Shown: positions 54,276 through 64,000 of the stretch, one piece after another
How the letters are laid out: every line of letters starts with the position of its first letter
Position numbering within the stretch: the first letter of the stretch is position 1
Source: Megaustenia siamemsis
Lineage: Eukaryota > Mollusca > Gastropoda > Stylommatophora > Ariophantidae
Direction: 5' to 3'
Length of the DNA stretch: 64,000 bases
Assembly: GCA_032433765.1 (NCBI GenBank)
Contig: JAVIAB010000051.1
Location: 149,813,243 to 149,877,242, forward strand
Program-made: the position numbers and the translations under genes
Notes under the pieces: model-generated
The model's database searches: none
The model's input: only the letters and a program-made list of their open reading frames with translations
What the model was told of the DNA's origin: nothing

Positions 54276-56387
54276 TAGCTCGTTTCAAATCACGTGCCCA
54301 ACTTCAAAACGCTATTACTCAGTAACCGTTTGTTAAAAACTGTTGAAATTTTCCAAATGTTATTAGAATGCAAAAGACCCTTTAAATGTATATTTAACAA
54401 ATATCTTGCAGCGGCAGTTTTCTTAAAGCGGCGAATTTCTTTGATGTTTGTCAAAATTGTAAATTGTGAACCCCTAAATAATAGAAATTACCGTAGTTGC
54501 TGGTCTATGATTAATTTTCACTAGGTAAAGGTGTGGCCATAATGGGGAAATAACCTAATAAGACAAAACACCAGGAGAATTATTGTCTTCTCAGTTCGAG
54601 GACGGACGATAATATCAAGGTATACCTGTATGTCCAATTTTCATAGTTGTGTGGTCCTGATAAGGACCGTTTGTTGAACTAATTTAAGGTAATATAGGGG
54701 CCAAGATTGGGGGGCTATATACTTTCATTCTGAATCAGACGAGTCTAAAAGATTAATAACTGTTTGGAGTTGAACATTCCACAAACCATCATTTTTCCAA
54801 TATTCCTTTTCCTGTTTTAAGACGTGGTCTTCACATTTAGCCCATTAATCTTTGTCTATATTTAATAAAGCGAGATTAGCAAGAGTCTTTACATCGCATA
54901 TTTTGAATGTTGTATTTTCATCTGCCACTTGTCCTTTTAATTTTGCCCAGATTAGTTCTATTAGATTTAAATGAGCATGGTAAGGTGGCAGCCTCAAACT
55001 TATATGACCGTGCTCTTGGATAATCTTATCTATTTGAAAAATCTTAGTCCTTTGTTTTTGCTTTACTAGAGATAGTAATTCAGGTTTTAAGTACATGTTA
55101 TTAAATTGTATGTGCTCCTTTGTGAGCCATATCTTAATAGCATCTTTTGTACTGGATGACGTCGGGACTTTATCTTCAAGTGCAACAATGTTGTGGTACG
55201 CTGCATTGTCCATTATTAGGCAAGATGGTCGATCTAGTGATGGGAGAACAGAATTTTCAATCCAATGTCTAAATATGTGACCATTCATCTCAGAGTGATA
55301 ATCCCGATTGTCTATGGATTTTGAAAGAAAAATGAGCTCTGCATTTTGTATTAGTCCATGTTGTCGACTACCTGCATGAGCAATTATCAAGCGCTGTCCT
55401 TTGCTGCTAGGTATTAATCTCGTAATCTTTCCATCTGATGACTGCCATTCCCTTTGGTTAGTGTGGTGAGCATTGATCCATGTTTCATCCAAGTACACAA
55501 TATCATAACCTTACTTGCGCACCTCTTTTACTTCACGTAAGTACTTGCTTCTCATGACTACTATATGTGGCTTCTCACAGATGATGTTTCGTCCATTGGA
55601 ATACTTTCTGAATGTAAAGCCTGCAGCTCTCACATTCCTCCATAATGTAGACTTTGATATTTCAATACTGTTGTTCTTTTTCAGCGATACTTTTAATTTT
55701 CTCATTGTAACAGTTTCATTCATACCCAACATTTTGCGAATTTCACTTCTAATAAGTTCACTGTCGAAATTATCCAACATTTTTGCTCTTCCTTGTGATT
55801 TTGTATATTTTGAACATTGACGGTCACGTGCTTGAATCCAGCGATTAAATGACCGCTTAGATAAATCCAAAATGTGTCTTGTCCTATTCTCAGGATTTTC
55901 TAAAGAATGAAATAATCTTCCTCGTTTAGCCTCTTTGCAAAAATAGTTATACATTTTTATTGCGATGTTTTGTAAACTGCAGAATTTCATTTTAAGACTC
56001 ATGATAAATGTTAACGTTCCACGTCTCCACCTATGAATGAACGGAAATGGAACACACAATTTCTCGTGTTTTTTACAAGTGTCTAATTGTGTCAAAAAAC
56101 CACGGTAAAAGCGTGCAAACACGTCAATTTTACCGTGTATGGATTTTTACTCGCTATTTTTAACTTAAAATACTTTAAACATTAAGTTTTGACTACATCA
56201 ATGGGTCGTTATAAATTTATATAAATCAAATAAGCAACAATAATAACCAAATGTTTTTTTTTAATGAAATTAATTCCCTGTTGGGTTCTAATCATTATAA
56301 CTTTACATGCAAATTTTGAACAACTTACAACAAGCGGTTAAAAAGCTATCGATTTTAAAAGTTGGGCACGAGTTATGAAACAAGCTA
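54276..56387 (-). mobile_element. Tc1/mariner-type transposon (2112 bp), nearly complete
   Basis: Terminal inverted repeats: left TAGCTCGTTTCAAATCACGT followed by GCCCAACTT, right the complement of TAGCTTGTTTCATAACTCGT followed by GCCCAACTT. Imperfect similarity extends to about 70 bp. TA dinucleotides at 54274-54275 and 56388-56389 fit the TA duplication of this superfamily. It carries one transposase gene on the - strand. Confidence 0.88.
54845..56002 (-). pseudogene. Tc1/mariner-type DDE transposase with one in-frame stop
   Basis: Begins at ATG 56002 (MSLKMKFCSLQNIAIKMYNY) and ends at TAA 54845. It is about 385 codons with one internal TAA at 55511-55513, between EVRK and GYDIVYLDETW, in the same frame. 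The N-terminal half has helix-turn-helix-like segments (RHILDLSKRSFNRWI; TMRKLKVSLK with ISKSTLWRNVRAAGF). The catalytic core: first Asp in IVYLDETWINAHHT, second in LIMDNAAYHN, Glu in PPYHAHLNLIELIWAKLKG. I count 83 residues between the second Asp and the Glu, far more than the 34-41 usual in Tc1 and mariner. From memory, a DD82E group called Sailor is known from molluscs and branchiopods, and this fits it. It would cut and paste the element at TA sites. An ATG at or further upstream of 56122 is not needed. The stop is the only visible defect. Confidence 0.85.
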
Positions 56388-56426
56388 TAGTAGTAGCACT
56401 AGTAGTAGTAGCAGTAGTAGCAGGAC

Positions 56427-56467
<41 letters not shown>

Positions 56468-56540
56468 TTAATAACAGTAGTAGTAGTAGTAATAGTAGTA
56501 GTAATAGCAGTAGTAGCAGCAGTAGTAGTAGTAATAATAA

Positions 56541-56586
<46 letters not shown>

Positions 56587-56824
56587 GGTAGTAGTAGTAG
56601 TAGTAGTAAAAATAGTAGTAGTAGTAGCACTAGTAGTAGTAGTACTAGTAGTAGCAGTAGTAGTAGCACTAGTAGTAGTAGCAGTAGTAGTAGTAGCAGT
56701 AGTAGCAGGAATAGTAGTAGTAGTAGTAGCTGTAGTATTAGTAATAGTAGTAGTTGTGGTAGTAGTAATAATAGCAGTAGTAGCAGTAGTAGTAGTAGTA
56801 GTAATATTAATAGTAGTAGTAGTG

Positions 56825-56897
<73 letters not shown>

Positions 56898-56899
56898 AG
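56388..56899. repeat. (AGT)n microsatellite, right part
   Basis: About 170 triplets, mostly AGT with AAT, AGC, ACT and GGT interruptions. Gives long poly-Ser, poly-Val and poly-Leu artefact frames. Confidence 0.95.
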
Positions 56900-57104
56900 A
56901 GGGCCCCACATTAAATGAAAAAACTTACATACAGACAAATACGATAGTAACATGAGCACTCAGTGAGCGCAGGCAGACCTCCGCCAAGGCTCACGAAATC
57001 GAACAAAACAGGTTGGATGCCTTATCTCTATGATTATATCTTCTTAAGTACAGAAACAGATGTTTTACAAATGATTCGTTTAGAGGATCCCATCAAAGAC
57101 TTTG
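56900..57104. other. Short unique stretch, nothing recognised
   Basis: No feature seen. Confidence 0.4.
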
Positions 57105-57790
57105 CAATTAAAGTCTTCACTGTGTCAAAGGTCTAGCAAATGAACTACAAATAGTTCACTGTGTCAAAGATCTGGCAAATGAACTACAAGTAGTTCACTA
57201 TGTCAAAGACCTAGCAAATGAACTACAAATAGTTCACTATGTCAAAGATCTAACAAATGAACTACAAGTAGTTCACTATGTCAAAGACCTAGCAAATGAA
57301 CTACAAATAGTTCATTGTATCAAAGACCTAGCAAACGAACTACAAATAGTTCACTGTGTCAAAGACCTAGCAAATGAATTACAAATAGTTCACTGTGTCA
57401 AAGACCTAACAAATTAACTACATATAGTTCACTGTATCAAAGACCTAACAAAGAACTACAAATAGTTCACTGTGTCAAAGACCTAGCAAATGAACTACAA
57501 ATAGTTCACTGTGTCAAAGACCTAACAAAGAACTACAAATAGTTCACTGTTTCAAAGACCTAGCAAATGAACTACAAATAGTTCACTGTGTCAAAGACCT
57601 AACAAAGAACTACAAATAGTTCACTGTGTCAAAGACCTAGCAAATGAACTACAAATAGTTCACTGTGTCAAAGATCTAACAAATGAACTGCAAATAGTTC
57701 ACTGTGTCAAAGACCTAGCGAATTAACTACATATAGTTCACCGTGTCAAAGACCTAACAAATGAACTACAAATATTTCACTGTGCCATAA
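57105..57790. repeat. 39-bp minisatellite, about 17 copies
   Basis: Unit AACTACAAATAGTTCACTGT then GTCAAAGACCTAGCAAATG. Some units are shorter by 3 bp (AACAAAG). Confidence 0.95.
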
Positions 57791-57799
57791 ATAATTCAA

Positions 57800-58070
57800 T
57801 TCACAAATAATTCAATGAAGCAATAACTCACTTTAATTACCTAAAAATGCAAGTAATTTAGTCAAAAAATAACTAACTTTAATTACTCAAAATTGCAAAT
57901 AATTTAGTCAATAAATAACTCACTATAATTACCTAAACATGCAAGTAATTTAGTCAATAATTAGCCCACTTTAATTACCACAAAAATGCAAGTAATTTAG
58001 TCAATAAATAACTGACTTTAATTACCTTAAAATGCAAGTAATTTAGTCAATAAATAACTCACTTTAAGTG
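57800..58070. repeat. About 46-bp minisatellite, about 6 copies
   Basis: Unit CAAGTAATTTAGTCAATAAA then TAACTCACTTTAATTACC. It follows directly on the 39-bp array and shares no obvious sequence with it. Confidence 0.92.
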
Positions 58071-58074
58071 CACG

Positions 58075-59085
58075 AAGTTCGAACCTCTTATTAGTTGTTT
58101 CACAATTACGTCTCATTGTCTAGCAAGACTAATCATTTGTGAACATTGTATTGAAGTCAAAGAGTCATTTTATGTTCGTGTCATTTCTTCATCACAAGCT
58201 AGAGAGGTCAGTGGAAACACAATCTCCAAACTAGCATGTAGATGGTTCCCACTTGGATGTTATCATCATGATCGTATCTCAGTCCTTCAATATCTATATC
58301 ATCAATTACTGGGTGCTTATACCTGTGGTAAGTTGACATATGTCAATGTTTTATTTGTAAGTTTGAAAGTGAAAGTGATGATTCTTTTTATCTTCCAAGA
58401 AAAAAAAGACCCAAAAAATTACCAACTATTTCTTTGTTAGATCGTAAATTTCAACGGGTTTGTGTTTAATTTTTAACAAACATTTGTTAGTCTTTAATTA
58501 TGGAATGCGAATGGTGATAAAGTACAATTTTACGAAGAAAAAGATGTATTTATTCATTTTTAAATTTGTGTAATCCATCATTTTTGTCTTCATATACGCA
58601 GAAACAAAAAAAATAATTGTATCTTTTAAAAAATGTTAAAATTGATTCAGCTAGCACGAAAATATATCAAAAACTATTTCATGAAAAAATAGCCTTTGTT
58701 GATCTTGTTACACGTCATGTATATCATACTGAAAGAAATGTAAGTATGCAGTTTGTGGTTGATATCGTCTTTTTTTAATTCTTGGCCACGCAATGTGAAC
58801 AACGCTACCAACTTGCCTTAATATTGCACAAATATCTCATTCTGCCCAGGAAGTAGCCATCTTGTAAGGTGTGTGTCAAGTCTAGCTCACATCGTTCTTT
58901 TTTTCCTCTCTACATTTCTTCATCAAGCAGTTTTGGTCTCTCGTTCACATTTTATCCAGAATCCACTGCAAGACAATACTTGTGATTTGTTTACCTTCCC
59001 AGTGAATGATCTATATAAATTGATGTAAAACAATTGTTCCTCATGACTTAAAATCTGAAAACAAAACAATAACATCTTTCATTCA
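58075..59085. other. AT-rich unique stretch, nothing recognised
   Basis: No frame above 60 codons with recognisable content. Confidence 0.4.
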
Positions 59086-59088
59086 CTA

Positions 59089-60175
59089 AATACTCCACTC
59101 CTCCTCTAACATTCCATACCGCGAGTACACATAAATACTACACTCCTACTCTAACATTCCATACCGCGAGTACACAGAAATACTCCACTCCTACCCTAAC
59201 GTTATATACCGTGAGTACAAAGATATACTCCACTCCTACTCTAATAGTCCATACCGTCAATACACAGAAGTACTCCACTCCTACTCTAATAGTCCATACT
59301 GCGAGTACACATAAATACTACACTCCTACTCTAATATTCCATACCGTGAGTATAAAGAAATACTCCACTCTTACTCTAAAATATTCATACAGTGAGTACA
59401 CAGAAGTACTCCACTCCAACTCTAACATTCCATACCGTGAGTACACAGAAACACTCAACTCCTACTCTAACATCCCATACCGCGAGTACACAAAAATACT
59501 CCACTCCTACTCTAACATCCCATACCGTGAGTACACAGAAATACTCCACTCCTACTCTAACATCCCATACCGTGAGTAAACAAAAACACTCCACTCCTAC
59601 TCTAACATCCCATACCGTGAGTAAACAGAAACACTCCACTCCTACTCTAACATCCCATACCGTGAGTACACAGAAACACTCCACTCCTACTCTAACATCC
59701 CATACCGTGAGTACACAGAAACACTCCACTCCTACTCTTAACATCCCATACCGCGAGTACACAAAAATACTCCACTCCTACTCTAACATCCCATACCGTG
59801 AGTACACAGAAATACTCCACTCCTACTCTAACATCCCATACCGTGAGTAAACAGAAACACTCCACTCCTACTCTAACATCCCATACCGTGAGTACACAGA
59901 AACACTCCACTCCTACTCTAACATCCCATACCGTGAGTACACAGAAACACTCCACTCCTACTCTAACATCCCATACCGTGAGTACACAGAAACACTCCAC
60001 TCCTACTCTAACATCCCATACCGTGAGTACACAGAAACACTCCACTCCTACTCTAACATCCCATACCGTGAGTACACAGCAGTACTCCACTCCTACTCTA
60101 ACATCCCATACCGTGAGTACACAGCAGTACTCCACTCCTACTCTAACATCCCATACTGTGAGTACAAAAAGTACT
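59089..60175. repeat. 45-bp minisatellite, about 24 copies
   Basis: Unit CTCCACTCCTACTCTAACAT then CCCATACCGTGAGTACACAG and AAATA. Left units are more diverged, right units nearly identical. Period 45 keeps frames open on both strands. One extra T near 59740 shifts the frame. Confidence 0.96.
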
Positions 60176-60239
60176 TTTTCCAAATGAACCCACTCAATAT
60201 TAATGGACCTAGGCTGATCTAAACGTCTAATAGCATAGC

Positions 60240-60410
60240 TGATGACTGATGAAGAGAAAAAGCTGGCAAAACAAGAGAAGCCGTCGTACAGATTATGAAA
60301 TCTAAGAACAACAAAAGAGCAAAAAACCTTAATCTATACCTCCCCTCGACGCCGAAAGACAAATGAGAAGGGAAAGAAGTTTATCCACAACGTCGGCCAG
60401 TTTTGTTGGT
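60240..60410 (+). pseudogene. LINE extreme 3' end, family G
   Basis: Short fragment with CAAAACAAGAGAAGCCGTCG and CTCGACGCCGAAAGACAAAT, matching the end of 22555-22945. Confidence 0.45.
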
Positions 60411-60574
60411 GCGACCTATGAATAATGATATAGATATTTAATTATAAAATTAATAGGAAAATATCCATAATAAGAAAAAAAATATAGTTCAGGACACAAA
60501 CGGCTCCTTACAAATACCCCGCATAGGGGATATGGTGATCGAGCAGTTTGTGGTGGCGCAATATCTCGTACCTA

Positions 60575-61112
60575 TCCTTATTTCTGCGTGTGAGAGCTGG
60601 AAAACAACAAAACAAACTGAAAATAAATTGGATGAATTTGAAAAGAAATTCCTGAGAAAGCTACTTTATATACCATGGAATGAGTTCAAGACTAGGGCAA
60701 AAATTTAGAGAAATGACAATGCATCCAAATATATCATCTACAAAAAAGAGAAGAAGGTGGTCATGTCAGTCATGTGATACAAAGAGACAACAAAAGAATT
60801 TTTGGAGTCGTCAGTCGTTGGACACTTCAAGACTTGTTGAGGGGATCTGAGCACCTATGGAGATGTTTGGAGTGCACAATGATGATGACCCGCTAATAAC
60901 TCAATAACAAAAATAATTTTAAAGCAGACCCTCAAATGGGAACCAAGAGGGTAAAAGAAAAAGAGGCCGACATAGAGAAACACTTAAAAGAACAGTAAAG
61001 CGAGATGGCAACAATAGCAGGCTTCACCTCCTTAGCCCAGAATGAACAACTCGCCCAGAACAGGGATGTGTGGCGAAACACACTGCATATCTTGTGCAAG
61101 GTCTGACACTTG
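60575..61112 (+). pseudogene. LINE fragment, family F, interrupted
   Basis: The first part ISACESWKTTKQTENKLDEF with EKKFLRKLLYIPWNEFKT and last part LKWEPRG, RHRETLKRTVKRDGNN match the tail of the family at 37780-38000. Between them (60809-60900) sits a scrap of the RNase H LINE. Confidence 0.65.
60809..60900 (+). pseudogene. Scrap of the RNase H LINE C-terminus
   Basis: GGGGATCTGAGCACCTATGG and GATGATGACCCGC match 5817-5871. Confidence 0.7.
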
Positions 61113-61181
61113 AAAGATTGTCGGACACAAGGGTCTAGATTTTCTGTCTTATGTGACGATTTCGGCTCAAAGAGACACCAG

Positions 61182-61235
61182 ACGGACAGACGGACGGACG
61201 GACGGACGGACGGACGGATGGATGGATGGATGGAT
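61182..61235. repeat. (GGAC)n(GGAT)n microsatellite
   Basis: About nine GGAC units followed by five GGAT-type units. Confidence 0.95.
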
Positions 61236-61257
61236 AGATCTCTTGTGGATATTTTAT

Positions 61258-62195
61258 ATTATCATCATCATCAAATACCGGGCCCGCTGGCGTAGGAGAT
61301 CATGTCTCTCCACAACTTTCGATCACGACAGTTATTTATCATTTCTGTTGTTGACCTTCTATCAAGCCATTCTCTTAAGCTGACTGGTATCTTTATCTCT
61401 TTGCCTCCTTCTATCTTTTCGTCCCTCAAGTTTCCCAGTTGTTACATATTATTCCAGATTTCTCTTCTCATTACATGGCACAAAAAATGATGATTATTTC
61501 TTCCTAATATTGGAAATTAGCTCTCTTTTTAAATTGGCCTCTTTCAGAACGTTTTCATTACTCTTCTTAGATGTCCATGGTATTCTCAACATTCTTCTGT
61601 AAAATCACATTTCTACAGACTCCAGTGATTTTCTTGTCTGTTGTCCTATTATCCATGATTCACATCCATATGGTAAGACTGGCTCTACATAACATTTAAG
61701 AACTCTTTTTCTTGTTTCTATTGTCAAAATTGAATGCATTGTATCTTCCTCATTTTTTTTTTACTGGAAAGCTGCTTTTGCCTGAGCCATTCTGCATCTC
61801 AGATTTGCTGTACATCTTCCGTCTGAGGTTAACAAAGTTCCCAAATATTTAAACTCATTTACCTGTTTTAATATTGTTCCACTTGTCTTTATTTTGCACA
61901 GAGGTGATGTCTTTTTCTTTGTTGTTACCATTTCCTCTGTCTTTCTGGCTTAGTCCTTTATTTTTGCTTTCTTTCACTATAATGTCTAACATTTCTTGTA
62001 ACTCATTTTCACTCTTAGCGATTAAGACTGTGTCATCAGCATACCTTATATTATTTATATTATGACCTCCGATTGTTATTTCAGGCATGCCCCTTATGGA
62101 TCTTAAAATAATCTCACTATAAATATTAAACAAATCTGTTGACAGAAGACAACCATGCCTAACATCCAGTTTTATTTCTTGAAACATTCCCATTT
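61258..62195 (-). pseudogene. RTE-like LINE, family A, with RT domain remnant, inverted
   Basis: On the - strand (62193 to 61855): [20 protein letters not shown] and [20 protein letters not shown] (motif C intact) and [12 protein letters not shown], then the tail in broken frames. The 3' end is at CATCATCATCAAATACCGG (61262). Counterpart of 23030-24185. Confidence 0.82.
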
Positions 62196-62311
62196 TATAT
62201 TATATAAATATTTTTTAACATTTATATAACGTTATAAATGTTAAATACACGCATGTCAAGTAAGCATAGAATGGTTTGGAACACCTAAGATAATAGAAAA
62301 ACATGACAAAC

Positions 62312-62342
62312 TACAACGTTTCCACAAAAGCATACATCAGGT
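62312..62342 (-). ncRNA. Hammerhead-like core motif
   Basis: On the - strand: CCTGATGT, ATGCTTTTGTG, GAAACGTTGTAG. One change from CTGATGA; perfect GAAAC with GTT loop and GT A. Confidence 0.5.
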
Positions 62343-62484
62343 ACAACAAACTATTCCCTTTAAACAAAAAAATCCAAGCCAGACAACACTACACTTTAAA
62401 AAAAACGTTGGAGAAAAATGGCAGAAAGAGACGGTGATCAGGATTTACGTAGAGGTTGGTTATAAGATTAATAGACAATAGGGC

Positions 62485-63043
62485 AGGTAGCCCTCAAATT
62501 CAAGTATTTAGGCACAATGTTCACAGAAAATGGAAAACTAGACAGAGAAATTGACATGAGAATACAAAAAGCAATTGCTGTCACATATCAGCTTTCACCA
62601 TTGCTAAGACATCCAAACATTTCTATGCCAGCTAAACAACAAATAATAAATAGCATTTTCATACCAACTTTGTGCTATGAATGTCAAACATGGACCCTTT
62701 CTAAATCCCATATAAGAAATATCAATACATGTGTGATGCGATGCGATGCTTGATAAAAGTAACAAACAACACAAGAAGAGATAGCATACCAAATGAAACG
62801 ATAAGAAAAATGGTAGGAACAAAACCCTGCCATGAATATATGGAACAACAGCAACTTAAATGGTTTGGCCACCTGGTCAGAATGAATCCCTACCAATCAC
62901 CATCAAGGGCGTTCTTCTCGAGAATGCATGGAAAAAGACCAAGAGGAAGACCCAGAAGAAGATGGATAGATGCAGTGACAGAGACATGTAACAACAAAGG
63001 AAAATCACTAATTCAGTTCGAGCAGCTCAAGAACGACAAATGA
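62485..63043 (+). pseudogene. RTE-like LINE tail, family D, one frameshift
   Basis: FKYLGTMFTENGKLDREIDM and AIAVTYQLSPLLRHPNISMP (to 62753), then in another frame VTNNTRRDSIPNETIRKMVG, QQQLKWFGHLVRMNPYQSPS and RPRGRPRRRWIDAVTETC (62729-63043). It is a different lineage from families A-C. The shift lies in the CVMRCDAMRCL stretch. Confidence 0.82.
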
Positions 63044-63194
63044 TATAAACCACGACACCTTTTAGGTATCAGTGAAAAGAGAAAAGAGGAAGAAGGGCAT
63101 GTAGCATTTAAATGGACCAAAATGAGCCAAAAAGTGAAAAATGAATACTATGCGGGTCCACAAGAACTACTACAATACTGTGGTCCCCGCATAG

Positions 63195-63198
<4 letters not shown>

Positions 63199-63236
<38 letters not shown>
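63199..63236. repeat. (TC)n microsatellite
   Basis: About 18 TC units. It may serve as the polypyrimidine tract of the exon-like frame that follows. Confidence 0.95.
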
Positions 63237-63238
<2 letters not shown>

Positions 63239-63244
63239 GATCAG

Positions 63245-63515
63245 GACTCAATCAGAGTAGGATTCCAGACTCTCACATGAAGTCAGCTGTCAGATCAAGT
63301 GTGTTGGTCAAGTGTATGTTGGCATATTATTCAATATTGTGTATATTTGACATGGGTGCTTATCTACATAAATATACGCATATCTCATTTAAAGACGTTA
63401 CTTTATTTTTTGTATCAATTTGTATCATGCAGGTTGTTATCATCGTAATTTTGTCTTTTCTGGAAAAGAGAAAAAATCAACGAGATGTGTGCAATGGACG
63501 TCCAGCATTAGTCAT
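63245..63515 (+). CDS. Exon-like frame with two membrane segments (possible ABCC/MRP N-terminal domain)
   Basis: A (TC)n tract and GCGATCAG precede 63245. The frame is open to a candidate donor, CAT/GTATGC, at 63516. It gives about 90 residues with two hydrophobic segments, MLAYYSILCIFDMGAYL and VTLFFVSICIMQVVIIVILS, then LEKRKNQRDVCNGRPALVM. Length, phase (enters after one base, leaves after two) and pattern suit an internal exon. The hydrophobic segment followed by LEKRK resembles, weakly, the LERRKG turn in the first membrane domain (TMD0) of MRP-type ABC transporters. That is a guess from pattern alone. It could also be chance or a repeat-derived frame. Confidence 0.35.
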
Positions 63516-63597
63516 GTATGCATTTTTAATTTCAATTTTAATTTAACATTCATGTTGTTAGCTATTAATATAATATTACAATATAACCACATAATTA

Positions 63598-63602
<5 letters not shown>

Positions 63603-63633
<31 letters not shown>

Positions 63634-63658
63634 GTGTGTGTGTGTGTGTGTGCGTGTG
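63603..63658. repeat. (CA)n(TG)n microsatellite, self-complementary
   Basis: About 13 CA units followed by about 12 TG units, which can fold on themselves. Confidence 0.95.
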
Positions 63659-63702
63659 TATATATTATAATAGGTTTATTGCCAACAATTTGTCAGTTTC
63701 GT

Positions 63703-63797
63703 TTGTTTGTTTGTTTGTTTGTTTGTTTGTTTGTTTGTTTGTTTGTTTGTTTGTTTGTTTGTTTGTTTGTTTGTTTGTTTGTTTGTTTGTTTGTTTG
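63703..63797. repeat. (GTTT)n microsatellite
   Basis: About 24 units. Confidence 0.97.
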
Positions 63798-63849
63798 CAT
63801 GTGCCAGTTTTAAATTTCTTGCGAAAGCAGAAACACAATTCATAAAATA

Positions 63850-64000
63850 TGAATGCGATTTGGTGGCATGTTAAAAGTAATAGTAGTAGGGAAAATACAA
63901 GGTAAAATAGGTAGAGGTAGACGAAGGCTAACATGGACGCGTAACATAAAAAGATGGACAAGTCAGCCTATAAGAACCTGCACCATCAAAGCAAGAGACA
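63850..64000 (+). pseudogene. LINE 3' tail, family C, cut by the window edge
   Basis: GTAGAGGTAGACGAAGGCTA, ACATGGACGCGTAACAT and CCTGCACCATCAAAGCAAG match 51960-52070. Confidence 0.75.

Noticed and set aside
56362..56955. Long poly-Ser, poly-Val and poly-Leu frames
   Set aside because: Products of the (AGT)n microsatellite in all frames.
59211..60187. Repeat protein-like frames on both strands
   Set aside because: The 45-bp array keeps frames open; variants do not favour synonymous changes and there is no unique flanking coding sequence.

Overview
The window looks like a stretch of a mollusc nuclear genome, most likely a heterobranch gastropod of the freshwater-snail kind. That is an inference. 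It rests on large introns with GT-AG borders, an EGF-like plus galactose-binding-domain protein of the type I know from Biomphalaria and its relatives, very many RTE-like retrotransposon tails, tRNA-derived SINEs, hAT and Tc1/mariner-type DNA transposons, and roughly a fifth of the sequence in minisatellites. I see no bacterial operons, rRNA, CRISPR array or bacterial insertion sequence.

There is one well supported cellular gene on the + strand. It has five exons (6890-7059, 9555-9672, 16133-16296, 21144-21297, 25992-26671), all in compatible splice phase. Together they encode about 427 residues: two FGFR/FGFRL-type Ig domains (D2 and D3), a long charged stalk of about 185 residues, one transmembrane helix, and a cytoplasmic tail of about 13 residues ending in T-P-V. 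There is no kinase domain, so I call it an FGFRL1-like (nou-darake-like) receptor. Its signal peptide and any first Ig domain are not seen and probably lie upstream of the window.

At the left edge, on the - strand (754 to 1), is the beginning of a secreted EGF-like/fucolectin-like protein. Its frame is interrupted by a single TAA. At the right edge (63245-63515) is an exon-like open frame with two hydrophobic segments; it resembles the N-terminal membrane domain of ABCC/MRP transporters only weakly.

The rest is repeat landscape. Introns 1-4 of the receptor gene (7060-25991) carry LINE tails, three SINEs, two hAT elements, a self-complementary hairpin with a hammerhead-like core, and a 2-kb 36-bp minisatellite. 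From 27.4 to 64 kb there are more than twenty LINE remnants of about nine families, mostly 3' tails ending in TGA/GAT repeats. There is also a nearly intact Tc1/mariner-type element (54276-56387) inserted in an AGT microsatellite, a second copy of one hAT family (36144-36802), and more than fifteen minisatellites.

The most interesting signals are three. First, a SINE family with two tRNA-like heads in tandem, shown to be one mobile unit by three insertions with 12-13 bp target-site duplications. Second, a dispersed motif at eight places that matches the core of a type I hammerhead ribozyme (CTGATGA, short stem, GAAAC, tiny stem III). Third, a pair of almost identical two-headed SINEs in opposite orientation that bracket one 164-nt receptor exon.
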